Shown: positions 1 to 10,253 of the stretch, piece by piece
How the letters are laid out: every line of letters starts with the position of its first letter
Numbering within the stretch: the stretch's first letter is position 1
DNA from: Bromus sterilis
Lineage: Eukaryota > Streptophyta > Magnoliopsida > Poales > Poaceae
Assembly: GCA_950022295.1 (NCBI GenBank)
Contig: OX465597.1
Location: 192,819,016-192,883,015 of the forward strand
Direction: 5' to 3'
DNA length: 64,000 nt
Position numbers and translations under genes: made by a program
Notes under the pieces: generated by a model
Told to the model about the DNA's origin: nothing
Databases searched by the model: none
The model's input: the letters and a program-made list of their open reading frames with translations, nothing else

Positions 1-747
1 GCAATCGCCAGGATGCAAGAGGCGGTGAACATCAGAGGCGTACAACAACTCACAGGAAGACTCGCAGCACTGAGCCGCTTCATCAGTAGGCTGGGAGAAA
101 GGACTCTACCATTCTACCAGTTGCTCAGAAAAGGAGAGAAATTCGAGTGGACTGAAGAAGCCCGGAATGCATTCACGGACCTAAAAAAGACCATCTCGAC
201 CCCACCAATCCTAGTGGTGCCCAAGGAGCGAGAACCTCTCTACCTCTACATAGTGGCACGCAGCAGCATAGTCAGCACAGCTCTCGTCGTCGAGCGCGCG
301 GAAGAAGGCAAAGCCCAGAGCATACAAAGGCCAATCTACTACCTCAGCGAGGTCCTCACAAAATCTCAGCAGCGGTACCCGCACTACCAGAAGCTCGTAT
401 ATGCCATCGTCATGACTTCAAGGAAAGTAACACATTACATAGACGAGCACCTCATCATGGTTGTGAGCAGCGCACCACTCGCCGACATCCTTAACAACCC
501 TGGAGCAACGGGTCAAGTCGCCGAGTGGAACATCGAGCTCAGCCCCCGCGACCTGCGGTCCAAGCATCCAACGGCAATCAAAGCCCAAGTACTCCCAGAC
601 TTTTTGGTCGAGTGGATGGAGGTGCAAACACCTGGCCCTCCAGACCTCTCCAACTCATGGACGATGTTCTTTGATGGATCAAAAAGACATCAAGGAGCCG
701 AAGCAGGCGTCGTGTTAATCTCGCCCAAAGGAGATAAACTCATATAA
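1..747 (+). pseudogene. TAT pol: reverse transcriptase end and RNase H
   Basis: Open from the window edge to a TAA at 745-747; the first ATG is at 13, but this is the middle of a polyprotein, so no true start is expected. The first 60 residues match the gypsy RT thumb and connection, including the pattern LAALSRFISRLGER. The gypsy RNase H follows (YYLSEVLTKSQQRYPHYQKL). The last 35 residues open a second RNase H with the first acidic motif FFDGSKR. In life this part copies element RNA to DNA and removes the RNA strand. The stop at 745 splits the second RNase H from its remainder in the same frame. Confidence 0.85.
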
Positions 748-1500
748 GTGCTCCAGATCAACTTCAGCAAGGCATCAAACAACGAAGCAGAATATGAGGC
801 ACTACTCCATGGCATGCACATGGCAAAAGCTTGCGGCGCCACCCGTCTCGTAATCTACTGCGACTCCAACATTGTCATCCAGAAAACAATGAGGGACTGT
901 GAAGCAGTCGTAGAAAACATGTTACCATACCAGAAGCTCTACAACACTCTGGAAGGAGAATTCGACGGTTGCGAGCTAAACTACGTCACCAGAGAAAATA
1001 ACACAGATGCAAACGAGCTCGCAAACATTGGATCAACTCGAGGACCAGTTCCCCCAGGCTTTTTCCTCGAGAGTATCAGCCAGAGATCAATCAAAACCAA
1101 AGCACTCGCGCCAGAAGCAGCCGCAGAGGATGGCAACACAAGTGAACCAACGCAAGTGGCAGCAGCGAACCCAACCGCTGATGAAGAAGGCAACAACGCA
1201 GTCGAGGAGGCAGAGCCAGCTGCACCCGAAGACCCATCTTGGACAAAACCATTCCTCAGATTCCTAATAGAAGGCACTTTGCCGCAAGAAAATACGGAAG
1301 CCCGACGCATCAGTCGGCGATCTAAAGCGTTCATAGTAATCAACGGACAACTCTACAAGCGCAATATTTCTCAGGTACTCCAAAAGTGCATCGAGGAAGA
1401 AGTCGTCAAGTCCTTGTTGCTCGAGATCCACGAAGGAACTTGCAGGCACCACGCGAGCGGTCGCGCACTCGTGGCCAAAGCTTTTCGAGCAGGGTTCTAA
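748..1500 (+). pseudogene. TAT pol: second RNase H and integrase N-terminus
   Basis: Continues the frame of the preceding segment after its stop. It carries the remaining motifs of the extra RNase H: the NEAEYEALLHG segment with the catalytic Glu and IYCDSNIVIQ with a catalytic Asp. An acidic, Ala/Pro-rich linker follows at roughly residues 115-165, then the start of the integrase zinc-binding region (EIHEGTCRHHASGRALVAKA). It ends at a TAA at 1498-1500, again in frame with the integrase core that follows. The second RNase H of Tat elements is thought to have been acquired separately from the gypsy one. Confidence 0.8.
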
Positions 1501-1512
1501 TGGCCAACCGCA

Positions 1513-1944
1513 ATGCGAAACGCGGAATACATCGTGCGACGCTGCATCGCCTGTCAAAAATTCGCCAGCAGGCCACACGCTCCAGCATCAGAACTCAAAA
1601 CCATACCACTATACTGGCCTTTCTCCACGTGGGGACTTAACATGGTGGGTCAACTAAAGAAATCCTCAAAAGGAGGTCGAACACATCTCCTAGTAGAAGT
1701 GGACAAGTTCACCAAGTGGATTGAGGCAGTACCAATCAACAGCTCAACAGCCCTCACAGCAGTTAACTTCATTAAGTCCATCATCTTCCGATTCGGCGTA
1801 CCACATAACATCATCACAGACAACGGTACAAACTTCACAGCAGCAGAATTTCTGAACTTCTGCCAAGAATTCGGCATCAAGATCAACTACGCATCGGTCA
1901 CGCACCCACAGTCCAACGGCCAGGTGGAAAATGCAAATGGTTAG
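1513..1944 (+). pseudogene. TAT pol: integrase catalytic core
   Basis: Same frame as the two upstream pol pieces. It shows the Cys pair of the zinc finger (CIACQKF) and the core. The usual first catalytic Asp position reads Asn (GLNMVG, where relatives have GLDMVG). The second Asp is present (IITDNGTNF), as is the Glu (SNGQVENANG). Integrase inserts the cDNA into the chromosome. The Asn, two upstream stops, the TAG at 1942-1944 and the frame change after it all show that this copy is inactive. Confidence 0.85.
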
Positions 1945-2400
1945 TGTGCGGAGGAATAACAAAGCGGCTCCTCGCACCACTTGAACAGGCAGCAGGCAAC
2001 TGGATAAAAGAACTCCCCGCAGTCCTATGGAACTTGTGCACCACCCCCAACGCCTCAACCCAGTACACACCTTTTTTCAAGGTATACGGGGCGGAAGCTG
2101 TGCTGCCACACGACCTAAAGTTCGGAGCTCCCCGAATCTCGGGATACGAAGAGGAAGAGGCAGAACAAGCACTCCAGGATGATAAAAACATCACAGACGA
2201 AGAAAGGGTCATAGCTATAGCAAGGTCAGAAGGATACCAAGATAAACTACGCACGTACCAAAGCAGCCGCCTGCGGACAAGAACTTTCCGCAAAGGAGAT
2301 CTTGTTCTGCGACTAATATAAGAAAAAGTCCAAAAGCTTTCCCCGCAGTGGGAAGACCCTTCATAGTCTCGGAGGTCATATGAGGAGGAGCATCCAGGCT
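1944..2400 (+). pseudogene. TAT pol: integrase C-terminus
   Basis: A frame change near 1940 moves the reading frame; 1944-2321 is then open. It reads WNLCTTPNASTQYTPFFKVYGAEAVLP and, near its end, RTFRKGDLVLRLI, which are typical of the region after the integrase core and the start of the GPY/F module. A stop at 2319-2321 and further frame changes follow; recognisable similarity fades by about 2400. This marks the end of the sense coding region of the element. Confidence 0.7.
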
Positions 2401-2580
2401 AAAGAACCCGAAGAACGACGAAGACGTGGGAAATCCGCGGAACGTGGAAAACCTGCGCATGTTCTACCCATAGACTACCCATAGGCACTCTCGACCAGCA
2501 AAGCAGTATCGGCAGCAACACCGATCGGCAACTCGTGTAAAAACTCAAAGCAATAAATGAGGTGTTGCCCAAATAATACT

Positions 2581-2970
2581 ACTTAAAGCACTCGGGGGCT
2601 CGACCGCAGACTCCCCTAGTGAGAAATTTTGCTTACGCGATGATACTTAAAGCACTCGGGGGCTCGAGCATAGAATCCCCCCGAGAGACGCTATTTCGCT
2701 TACGCGACGACACTTAAAGCACTCGGGGGCTCGAGTGCAGACTCCCCCCGAGAGATGCTATTTCGCTTACGCGAGACACTTAAAGCACTCGGGGGCTCGA
2801 GCGCAGACTCCCCCGAGAGACGCTATTTCGTTTACGCGACGACACTTAAAGCACTCGGGGGCTCGAGCGCAGACTCCCCCCAAGAGATGCTATTTCGTTT
2901 ACACGACGACACCTACAGCACTCGGGGGCTTGAGCAAAGACTTACCCCGAGAGACATTACTTCGCCCGCA
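2581..2970 (+). repeat. TAT 3'-UTR tandem repeat, six units of about 65 bp
   Basis: Six head-to-tail copies of a 63-67 bp unit that starts ACTTAAAGCACTCGGGGGCT and ends near TTACGCGACGAC. Starts are close to 2581, 2644, 2711, 2778, 2844 and 2909; the last copy is the most changed. Tandem repeats between pol and the 3' LTR are a known property of Tat elements. They create short spurious reading frames that I do not call genes. Confidence 0.9.
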
Positions 2971-3101
2971 TCGTTTTAAAAAGAAGCCCCACTCAGATTT
3001 TTCGCATCAGCACAATCTATTTCCCAAAGATAAGGATAAAGAAGATATCGGACAGAGCAATTTTTTAAAGTCTTCACCAGATCACAAGTGATCACCTAAA
3101 A

Positions 3102-3400
3102 ACTCGGGGGCTACTCCCATCGGGAGCGCTGCCGCGGACCTGATGAAAATTTGGAACAACAGTGCAGCCGCAAGAAGGGCCAGCACGGACGAATAAAGCT
3201 CAAATTCTACGTCCGACTCTACAAGTCGAACGTCGCCTCAGGGGCTACTCCCATCGGGAGCGCTGCTGCGCACCCGATAGTACTGCAAGGCACTCGAAGA
3301 CAGTTTTCATTAAACAAGGACCCGAAGGAAGTTTCCATTACAAAGGACTCGAAGAAAATTTCCATTACAAAGGACCCGAAGGAAGAAAAAATTACATCTC
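3102..3400 (+). repeat. TAT 3'-UTR hairpin motif and 36-bp repeats
   Basis: The phrase CTCGGGGGCTACTCCCATCG recurs (near 3102 and, as a variant, near 3239). Its second half, CTCCCATCGGGAG, is a perfect 5-bp stem with a 3-base loop. It is seen at 3112-3124, 3247-3259 and, outside this interval, 4622-4634. From about 3313 there are nearly three copies of a 36-bp unit built on GGACCCGAAGGAA and TTCCATTACAAA. No protein is recognisable here. Confidence 0.75.
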
Positions 3401-3566
3401 AGAGTGATTCAAGGCTCAGTACCAAAATTAAAAAGCCTACTACACATCAAAGGACCACAAGACCAAACACCACCAAGAATTATGACTTCTACATGTGCGC
3501 ACAGAAAAAGTAAGAACTAAGCCTGCGAAGAGCAACTTGCCACCTTCCTGAGCCTGGTGATCTTGC

Positions 3567-4169
3567 CTACCGGCGCACCCACTTGGTTGGTGGCTTGATG
3601 TACGAGTTCTCCCTTGAACAAGAAGAGCAAGCACCACCAGTCAAGGAGTCGGCAGAAGAAGAAGTTGAAGCTGAAGCACCATTTGACTCTCCAAAACCAG
3701 TACTGCTCGAGTCCTCCCAGTACGGGTCCAGACGATTGCCGCCGGCATGAAACGCGCGGAAGATGAGAGTAACTTCGCCATCAAAACGACAGAAAAGGCT
3801 ATCTCCATCACGCAAATTCAGCCGTCGAGAAAATGACCTCCAGCCAGATCCAAAGAAAATCAGGAACGAATTATCAACCTCCAGCTCCACCCATGAGGGA
3901 GATCGAGCACACCCTTGAAGCTAGAGCCTCAGACCCCTCAAATTGAAGGCAAATCAAGACGGAAGAGGGATCCGAGTAACGGTCCGGCTAAGAACACGCA
4001 GAAGAAAGTCGTAGCGCCAAACACCCTCCTCCACGTAAGAAGAGGGAGGCGTTGCCGTAGCTCCAAGACATCCACAACGCGAAGAACGAGGTGTGCGGCC
4101 ACGACCTCGACCAACCACGCCGCCAGAAGAGCTAACAGCAATTACGCTTCCACCACGCTTGGGAGCCAT
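3567..4169 (-). pseudogene. TAT antisense ORF with B3-like domain (broken)
   Basis: On the minus strand, opposite to pol, a frame starts at ATG 4169-4167 (MAPKRGG) and runs to a stop at 3567-3569, about 200 codons. It has two in-frame stops: TGA at 3956-3954 and TAG at 3923-3921. The N-terminus is Gly/Arg-rich (GVVGRGRGRTPRSSR). After it comes YDFLLRVLSRTVTRIPLPS, and after the stops GWRSFSRRLNLRDGDSLFC followed by TLIFRAF. These resemble, in order, the first strand and the GW..F...L..GD...FR signature of B3 DNA-binding domains. The tail is Ser-rich. Antisense ORFs are known from Tat elements (for example Grande). The B3 assignment is my reading from pattern only. Confidence 0.5.
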
Positions 4170-5311
4170 ATCATGAAGAAGGCGAAGGAAAATATGGGAT
4201 AAGAACAGACGCAGAGCTCCGGCAGACCAGGGGCAAGCAAGGAAAACACGTAGAAACCTAGACAGCGCTATCATTAATTCAAGACCAAACACTTGGCGCT
4301 AAGAATTCCAAGACAAGATGCTTCTTCACATCCAGCACTATTCAATAAAGGACGCATCAAATCTCGCATGTTTCCCATACGCGCCTCAAAAACCCAACGG
4401 GCAGTAGCAAGATTGTAGCGCAGCGTCCAAGTTGTCATTATGGCTGATCAGGAGATGGGACGGTTCGGAAACCAAGCAGTCACCAAAATAAATATTACGA
4501 TGCTTATCCTCGCGACAATCCAAGAAGGTTTATTCAAGATAAAAACAACTGGTAAAATCAAGCCCGGTAAAGACTCCCTGTCTCTTTGTGCCAAATTTTT
4601 GACTTTGTTCCAAAAAAATTACTCCCATCGGGAGGGCCTTGCCTTTGCTAAAAACAGATCAAGGTCTAAACTTCGAGGATGTGTGTGGCTATTCCCTCCT
4701 ATCAAGAACAAATACATCTACAGAGTTCGGGTGCACCCTCACCCACAAGGAAAAGATATGGTCGAGTGATCACTCGCACTAAAAAAAAGCGATACACCTA
4801 CAACGTTCAGGCATCGCTAATTAGGCTCCGCGCCTCTATAAAAAATGATGTCTGGGCGGCAACACACTGCACCCCAGATTTCGCGCCAGCTTAGCGCGTA
4901 GGTAAGACCCCGCTGCGCAGTCGGCCGGGCCGGGACTTTCCACAGCGCGACTTCACTCCCGATGTTTTCCATGCGCTTGCATGAAGAAAGATGAGCCGAT
5001 AATGGACGCGTCGAGGCTGTTTGCGGAGACCGGCGGCATTGATCCTGTAAGGCCTTTAGCGGCATGGACTTTGCTAGAAACCGGTCATTTCCAAGTTCGT
5101 GTCGAGGGACACGGGCTTGATTGGGCTACTGAGGTATTTGCCACTAGCGCAATTCACCAAGGCTCGACCAGTCGACTACCTTGGGCCCTTTCAGCTTATC
5201 ATCCATCGAATAAACATTTTTATGATTGACAGCCAACGAATCACAGTCACACTGCACATGTGAAGGCAAGCGATGATGGATTCGAGTCCCTTCGCGACTC
5301 TTTGAGTCCCC
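4170..5311 (+). other. TAT 3' UTR, noncoding remainder
   Basis: No sense ORF with recognisable similarity. One copy of the CTCCCATCGGGAG hairpin lies at 4622-4634. If the antisense ORF at 3567-4169 is real, its promoter should lie in the left part of this stretch; I see no convincing minus-strand TATA box. Nothing else identified. Confidence 0.5.
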
Positions 5312-5329
5312 CAGGCACTCGGGGGCTAC
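5312..5329 (+). promoter_or_regulatory. TAT polypurine tract region
   Basis: CAGGCACTCGGGGGCTAC directly precedes the LTR start TGACGAGG. A G-rich run immediately upstream of the 3' LTR is where plus-strand DNA synthesis is primed. The same ACTCGGGGGCTAC phrase also begins the 3'-UTR repeats. Confidence 0.65.
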
Positions 5330-5776
5330 TGACGAGGGGTTGACCCCATAAATCCTGAGTGTGAGGATACCTGGTGCATATGATGACAGAAGTCCCGCTG
5401 GAAGACTCGACAGGCCCACGACTGTCCCACTCAAGGCACCGACATAGGAGTCCGTGACCAACATGGAAGTCGAGACTTGGAGTCCAAGGCAAAGCTATAT
5501 TAGGCAATCGTCCATGTAACCTGAGTCGGACTCCCCGAGACCCAGCCTAGTATATAAAGGCTGGGGGGTGATGGCTCAGGGCATCCAATCTTCATTCAAC
5601 ACCTCCGGTGTTGGGAGAACTCGCCTCGATCGCCACTGTAATCACCTCCCGCATAATACAATCGAGCAGGAAGTACCGTCTCCTGTTAGCCGACGAGTAT
5701 CGCCAACCTTCTCATCCTCTCTACGATCTAACCCAGGGTCCCTGACCATGGGATTTGCCAAGGTCAATCCTCGTCA
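5330..5776 (+). mobile_element. TAT 3' LTR
   Basis: A 447-bp LTR bounded by TGACGAGG and CCTCGTCA, an exact 8-bp inverted repeat. It contains a TATA box and, downstream, a short transcribed region. The 5' LTR is outside the window, so no pairwise age estimate is possible. Confidence 0.85.
5551..5559 (+). promoter_or_regulatory. TATA box in TAT LTR
   Basis: TATATAAAG lies 221 bp into the LTR, followed by a C/T-rich stretch suitable for initiation. This fits the Pol II promoter that would drive element RNA. Confidence 0.65.
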
Positions 5777-6547
5777 CCCCTCTCCTAGGCGGCCAGGGGG
5801 CGCAGCCCCACCCTAGGTCGTGCCACCAGGGCGCCTGGGGGAGCGGCCACCCCCTGGTGCCCCCCTTTGGCCTATATTTACTGCTCTCTCTCTCTCTCTC
5901 TCCAAAAACCCTCGAGAGAGCCCCACGTAGCGATTTTCACCTCTGTTCCTCCGCCGCCTCGCTTCCAAGATCTGGAGCAACAGAAGAACTCTTCCCGGCA
6001 CCCTGCCGAAGGGAGGATTGACCTCTGGGATCTTCTGCACCACCGTGAGCGCTTCTCGGATGTGCCGTGAGTAGTACCCCTTGGACTAGTAGCTATGTGA
6101 TATCTTTTCTCCAATCTTGTGCTTCAATTCTTAGCCCTTATGAGCTGCCCTACTTGATCAAGGCATCTACGTAATTCTTTCTGCTATTGCTATGTTGTGT
6201 TTGCTGGGATCCGATTAATTATGTGATTATGTTTAGATTCTGATGAGTTATATATTTGGTTCTCCTATTATATGTTGTTCTTGAGTAATTCTTGCATGCT
6301 CTCCGATGCTTTTTATTGCTTAGGGCAAGTAGTAGATACTAACTCCAAGAGGGAGCATTATTCTTGATTGTGGGTTCATGCCCCTCGATGTCTAACATGT
6401 GTGACAGAAACATGAGGCTATGGGATGTGATGTTACCACTAGGGATAAAAAAATGGTCCTTGTAACCGAGGTTGCAAGGATTTTTTTTTACCTTACGCAA
6501 AGTTTGTTAACCGAGGTTGGGCTCGCAACTTAATACCAGCGAGATGT
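5777..6547 (+). mobile_element. H: Athila-type LTR fragment
   Basis: Forward-oriented piece of an Athila-type LTR, recognised by similarity to S (60892-62550). Shared landmarks include the segments beginning TTCCAAGATC, GGAGGATTGACCTC, TTGCTGGGATC and GGCTCGCAACTTAATACCAG. It contains a CT dinucleotide run at about 5884-5903. It lacks its 5' part, cut off where TAT inserted, and stops at 6547 where ATH1 begins in opposite orientation. Noncoding. Confidence 0.75.
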
Positions 6548-6595
6548 TGATGGCACTGAAGTAGTGCTCCTCGTTGGCTACCCCAAGTGGAAGGT
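6548..6595 (-). mobile_element. ATH1 3' LTR, outer 48 bp
   Basis: Reverse complement of the 3' end of an Athila-type LTR: it matches the last 48 bp of S read backwards (TGATGGCACTGAAGTAGTGC). It is separated from the rest of the same LTR by solo LTR Y; the last five bases, AAGGT, are one copy of the Y target duplication. The five bases to its left, GATGT, would be the ATH1 target duplication in H. Confidence 0.8.
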
Positions 6596-9500
6596 GGTCA
6601 CAACCCCAATATAGGTATGTTCTAGGATAGCAAGTTACTTTGCACCATGTAAAAATTTCAAAAGAAAAGCCCCAAATGAATTTTATTTAAATGTCCGGAC
6701 AAAAAGTGCTTCCAAAAATTTCTCTGTCATTTCTTAAAAGTCCTATAAATGAGCATAATCACATATCAACTGAAATGGGTCCCACTGCATGCTCAAAGAT
6801 TTTTCAAAAATCCAGAAAGGGCTTGGATATTAAATAAAAAGTTTTGAAATTCAAATAATTCGAATTTCAAAAATCTTCAAAACTTGGGAGTGCATATGTA
6901 TATGTCACTTAAGTCAAAATAAATGCTTGGAATTTTTATAAAATGTTTTGAGTATTTTTTCAAAGCAAAACAAACAAAACAGATAGCAATAAAAGAAAAG
7001 AAAAGGAAGGGGGCAAAGCCCACTTACCTGCAGCCCAACTAAGGGAGGTGGCCCAGCCCAGGGGCAGGGTCATCTTCCTCCCAGTGCCAGGCAGGCTGGG
7101 AGCTGCTTGGCGACCATGCCGGCGTCGCCAGGCCGACTACGGCTCCCCGCCGTGCCTATCACGCGCCAAGGAGTCGCCCAGGAACCCTCGCAAACATTTC
7201 CCCCTCTCCCCGGACACTTTCCCCTTCCCCCTAGCTGATTTTGTCTCCGCCCGAGAGCCGCCGGAGCACTCCGCCGTGCGCTCTCGTACCCCGCGCCACC
7301 CCGAGGCCACTCTGACGTGTCCAGACGCAGCACCGTCTTCGTCAAATGGCGCTTTGAATCGAGGCAAAGCCGCACCGGTGACGACACCATCGTCTCCAAC
7401 TCGCCGCCGGCAGCCGTGAGCCCCTCACCGGAATACACCGTCGTTCCTCTTGCTCCGGCCTCCCCGACCCCTCCATAGTGCTAAGGGTGAGCCCCTGGTT
7501 ATTCCCCCGTCCCAGCTCCTCCCCTTCCATCGTATCGCAGCGCCGCCAAACCCGAGCTCCGGTAGGTGCCTGAACTCGTCGCCGATGAGGCTCCGACGAC
7601 CCCCGAGCCTCCCCGTGGGTGCTCGGTGACGCGGGCGAGCACGGGGAGCACTGCGGTGCCCTCGATGTGCCACCCCGTGGCCGGAACGCCAACTCCGGCA
7701 AGGCGCCTCCGTCCCCTGTGGCCGCCGTCGTCATGTCGCCAGTGAGCCCGAGTTAGTTAGGGCTAATCCACCCCTTAAGCACAGCCCATCAGTCACTGAC
7801 GCGTGGGCCCCGTGGACTAATTTAATCACCGGATTAATTTAAACAGAGGACCCCAGAGACATTGACAGGCCGACCCCACAGGTCAGTCTGACCAGTCAAA
7901 CCCCATGACGTCATGGTGACGCAATGCTCATGTAGTAAAGCCTTTTCTATTTAAATTGAAATTCGAGAATAAGGATTAAACTTTGAAAATTCATAGAAAA
8001 TTAACCATAAATCCAAATTAAATAAATAATATATGAAAAAATATCAAAAAAATGCAAGGAATATGAATATGCTATTTTTTTCGTGTTCAACCATTTTAAA
8101 ATGGGGTAACAGTAGAAAATGTGCATATGGCATATTTTGAAATCACATTTGGAGTTTGAATTTACAAACCTTTTGCAATACACTTCATTTAAATGGAATC
8201 ATCAACAACCCAGTACCATATACATAATTTTGCAACATCATATCATGTGCTTGAGCATTGTATTTGTATTGATTGTTCCTTTTTCGCATTGTATTTTCTA
8301 TCGGTAGAGGTGGAACCGGAGGTCATCCCTGAAGCAGAAGACCGGTAAACCTTGTAACGTCATCAAGGCAAGCAAGCCCTCATTGATCACGTCTATAAAA
8401 ACCCATTTCCCTCTCATTCTCTCTTATGCATGTTTAGGAGTTCACCATAATACGTTCTACCGCTAGTTGAACCCATTCCTTTGCATGACCTATCATTTCT
8501 GTCACAGTATTAAGCAAACCTCAACCTAGAAGATCTAGGAATTGTTTGTGATCATCATGTGGCCATTCATCCATGTTATTCTTGTGCTATGCTTAGAGTT
8601 GTGGAAGATTTGGTCCATCTTGGGTGATGAATTGATGATGGTAGTAATCATGTTCATGTTACTTGTGATGAAAAGGGTGTGGTGAACTTGACTAAACAAG
8701 GTGAACGATGAGAGGCTGTGTAGGAGTACACAGTGGGTTGTCTCGTTGAACACTGCCCTAGGCCCCGAGTTCTTGTGTTATGATCCAAGACAATGAGTAC
8801 TACCACATGTTGGGCAAACGGATCACCGATCAGCCTACTAACTCACCCCGGTTCAAGTCCAGGAGTCACTAGTTCGGTTTTTCCATTTGGCATATGCATA
8901 GAAAAAGAATGTATGAAAGGTTGCATTATTTAGATATGTGGCTGGACCTGTGAGACAGTAAAACCATCTGCTAAGGTGGAGTCTCCGTCGCCTGCATCGT
9001 CAGAGTCTGTATCGTTGAACCGGCCGGACTCTTGAGCGGTAAGCAACTCAGATGGTTGATTCCTAGATTAGAGTAAGCAACAGTTGTGGAAATTATCCTC
9101 GCCGACACCCGCTTGAAGGGTGACGAGATCCCGGCGGTAACTGATAGTTTCATGTGTGTAGCAGTACACCCCTGCAGGGTTAACAAAACTATGCGAATAG
9201 CCGCGTCCGCGGTCATGGACTACTTGGAGACATATGCTTGATTATTAGACAACTTGAATATATACTCTAAAATTGCCAAGATAAGTGTGAGTGCTTTTGG
9301 TTGCTTCCTTGTGGGAAGTCAAGGAAGAGTCCATGGTAGTGTATTGATGTGGTGATCAAGACTAGATAAACTCGTGTGCACTTCTTACCTCACTCTGGTA
9401 ATAGTAGTTTAGGTTAGCCAAGTCAAAGCTGGCACTTCTGCATTACAACCCCACCTCCCTTTACCTTGATACCTGAGCATGAGTAGTATAGTTCTGATGT

Positions 9501-10253
9501 AAGTCTTGCTGAGTACGACTTTGTACTCACGTTTTCTTATTTATGTTTTTAGATGAAACCCCCTGACCCCGATGTAGGCTTCTTCGTGGATCTCGACGTG
9601 GACTAAGCTAGTATAGTTCCAGACAACAGTCTGGTCCCTCGTGGAAGGTCATGTCTTTTGAACAAGGCTTCTCTAAGCCATTTGTTAAACTTGTTTGTAC
9701 TCAGACCTAAGTTGCTTCTGTTGTTTGATTAATGTTGGATCACAGTCATGTGATATCTTTGTGTACTCTATATGTAAGTCAATAAAGTTGTATACTTTGT
9801 AGAGTTCGATAGCTTAGTTGTGTTCTCGCCGGCGGTCTTTCTTACACCAAGTGGCCCTGAGATGTGCGCAGCTTGGGGCGTCGCGATGCGATTGCTCATG
9901 ACTCCTTCACGTGTCCCACTTTGTTGTACGATAGAGCCCGCCCGAGACCCCGAATAGGTGAATCGGGATGGAGTCTGTTTATGTAAATGTTATGGTTCAA
10001 TCGATACTATGGTTGAGGCGACTTGTCTATGAGTATGGGATTTCACCACCCATAAGCATTTAGACTTGTGAGCGGACGATGAGGACCCATCTCAGTTGAT
10101 CATCCGGGCATGGATGGGATGCCCCTCAAATTTGAGCTTTCCGAGAGTGTCTTGTACTTGGCCTTGTCTTCCTAGACAAGTGGGTATGGCTCTCGGCTCT
10201 CCATATGATTGAGTTGTGACTAGAATTACATATGAATATTCCGGGTCCCAACA
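6596..10253 (+). mobile_element. Y: solo long LTR (3.66 kb)
   Basis: A single LTR with no internal region. AAGGT occurs at 6591-6595 and again at 10254-10258, and the interrupted ATH1 LTR reads through across the two sides. The 3' end (CCCAACA) matches the ends of V (50036) and T (62980, reverse). The first bases read GGTCACAACCCC, so the expected initial T appears to be mutated. Longer ORFs inside (for example 7048-7419) are GC-rich, Pro/Arg/Ser-biased and match nothing known to me. Solo LTRs arise by recombination between the two LTRs of one element. Confidence 0.8.
9165..9220 (+). repeat. Shared palindromic block in Y LTR
   Basis: Contains CCCTGCAGGG (9170-9179), then CTATGCGAATAG and CCGCGTCCGCGG, then TCATGGAC. 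Equivalent blocks occur in the W, Z and U LTRs, always 0.8-1.1 kb before the LTR 3' end. Function unknown. Confidence 0.75.

Larger units (their letters stand above)
1..5776 (+). mobile_element. TAT: partial Ty3/gypsy element, Tat lineage
   Basis: The right-hand part of a gypsy retrotransposon that begins left of the window. In order it shows the end of reverse transcriptase, a gypsy RNase H, a second RNase H, integrase, a 3' UTR of about 2.8 kb with tandem repeats, a polypurine tract and a 3' LTR. Two RNase H domains plus a repeat-rich 3' UTR are known traits of the Tat lineage (Ogre, Retand, Grande, RIRE2). The coding part is broken by in-frame stops and a frameshift, so the copy is dead. 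The LTR ends are inverted (TGACGAGG and CCTCGTCA), which fixes the right boundary. The bases after the LTR (CCCCT) are the presumed target duplication; its partner lies outside the window. Confidence 0.85.

Noticed and set aside
2581..2970. Regular repeats that could suggest a CRISPR array
   Set aside because: The whole unit repeats with no unique spacers, and the setting is the 3' UTR of a plant retrotransposon.
5884..5903. CT repeat as a functional promoter element
   Set aside because: A simple dinucleotide run inside an LTR fragment; no evidence beyond composition.
7048..7734. Ser/Pro/Arg-rich ORFs on both strands
   Set aside because: Inside solo LTR Y, overlapping in opposite directions, no motif.
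8799..8880. Possible tRNA-like module in Y (B box GGTTCAAGTCC at 8850-8860, TTTTT nearby)
   Set aside because: The A box candidate is poor and at the wrong distance (40 bases), and acceptor pairing is absent. A single B box is expected by chance in 64 kb.
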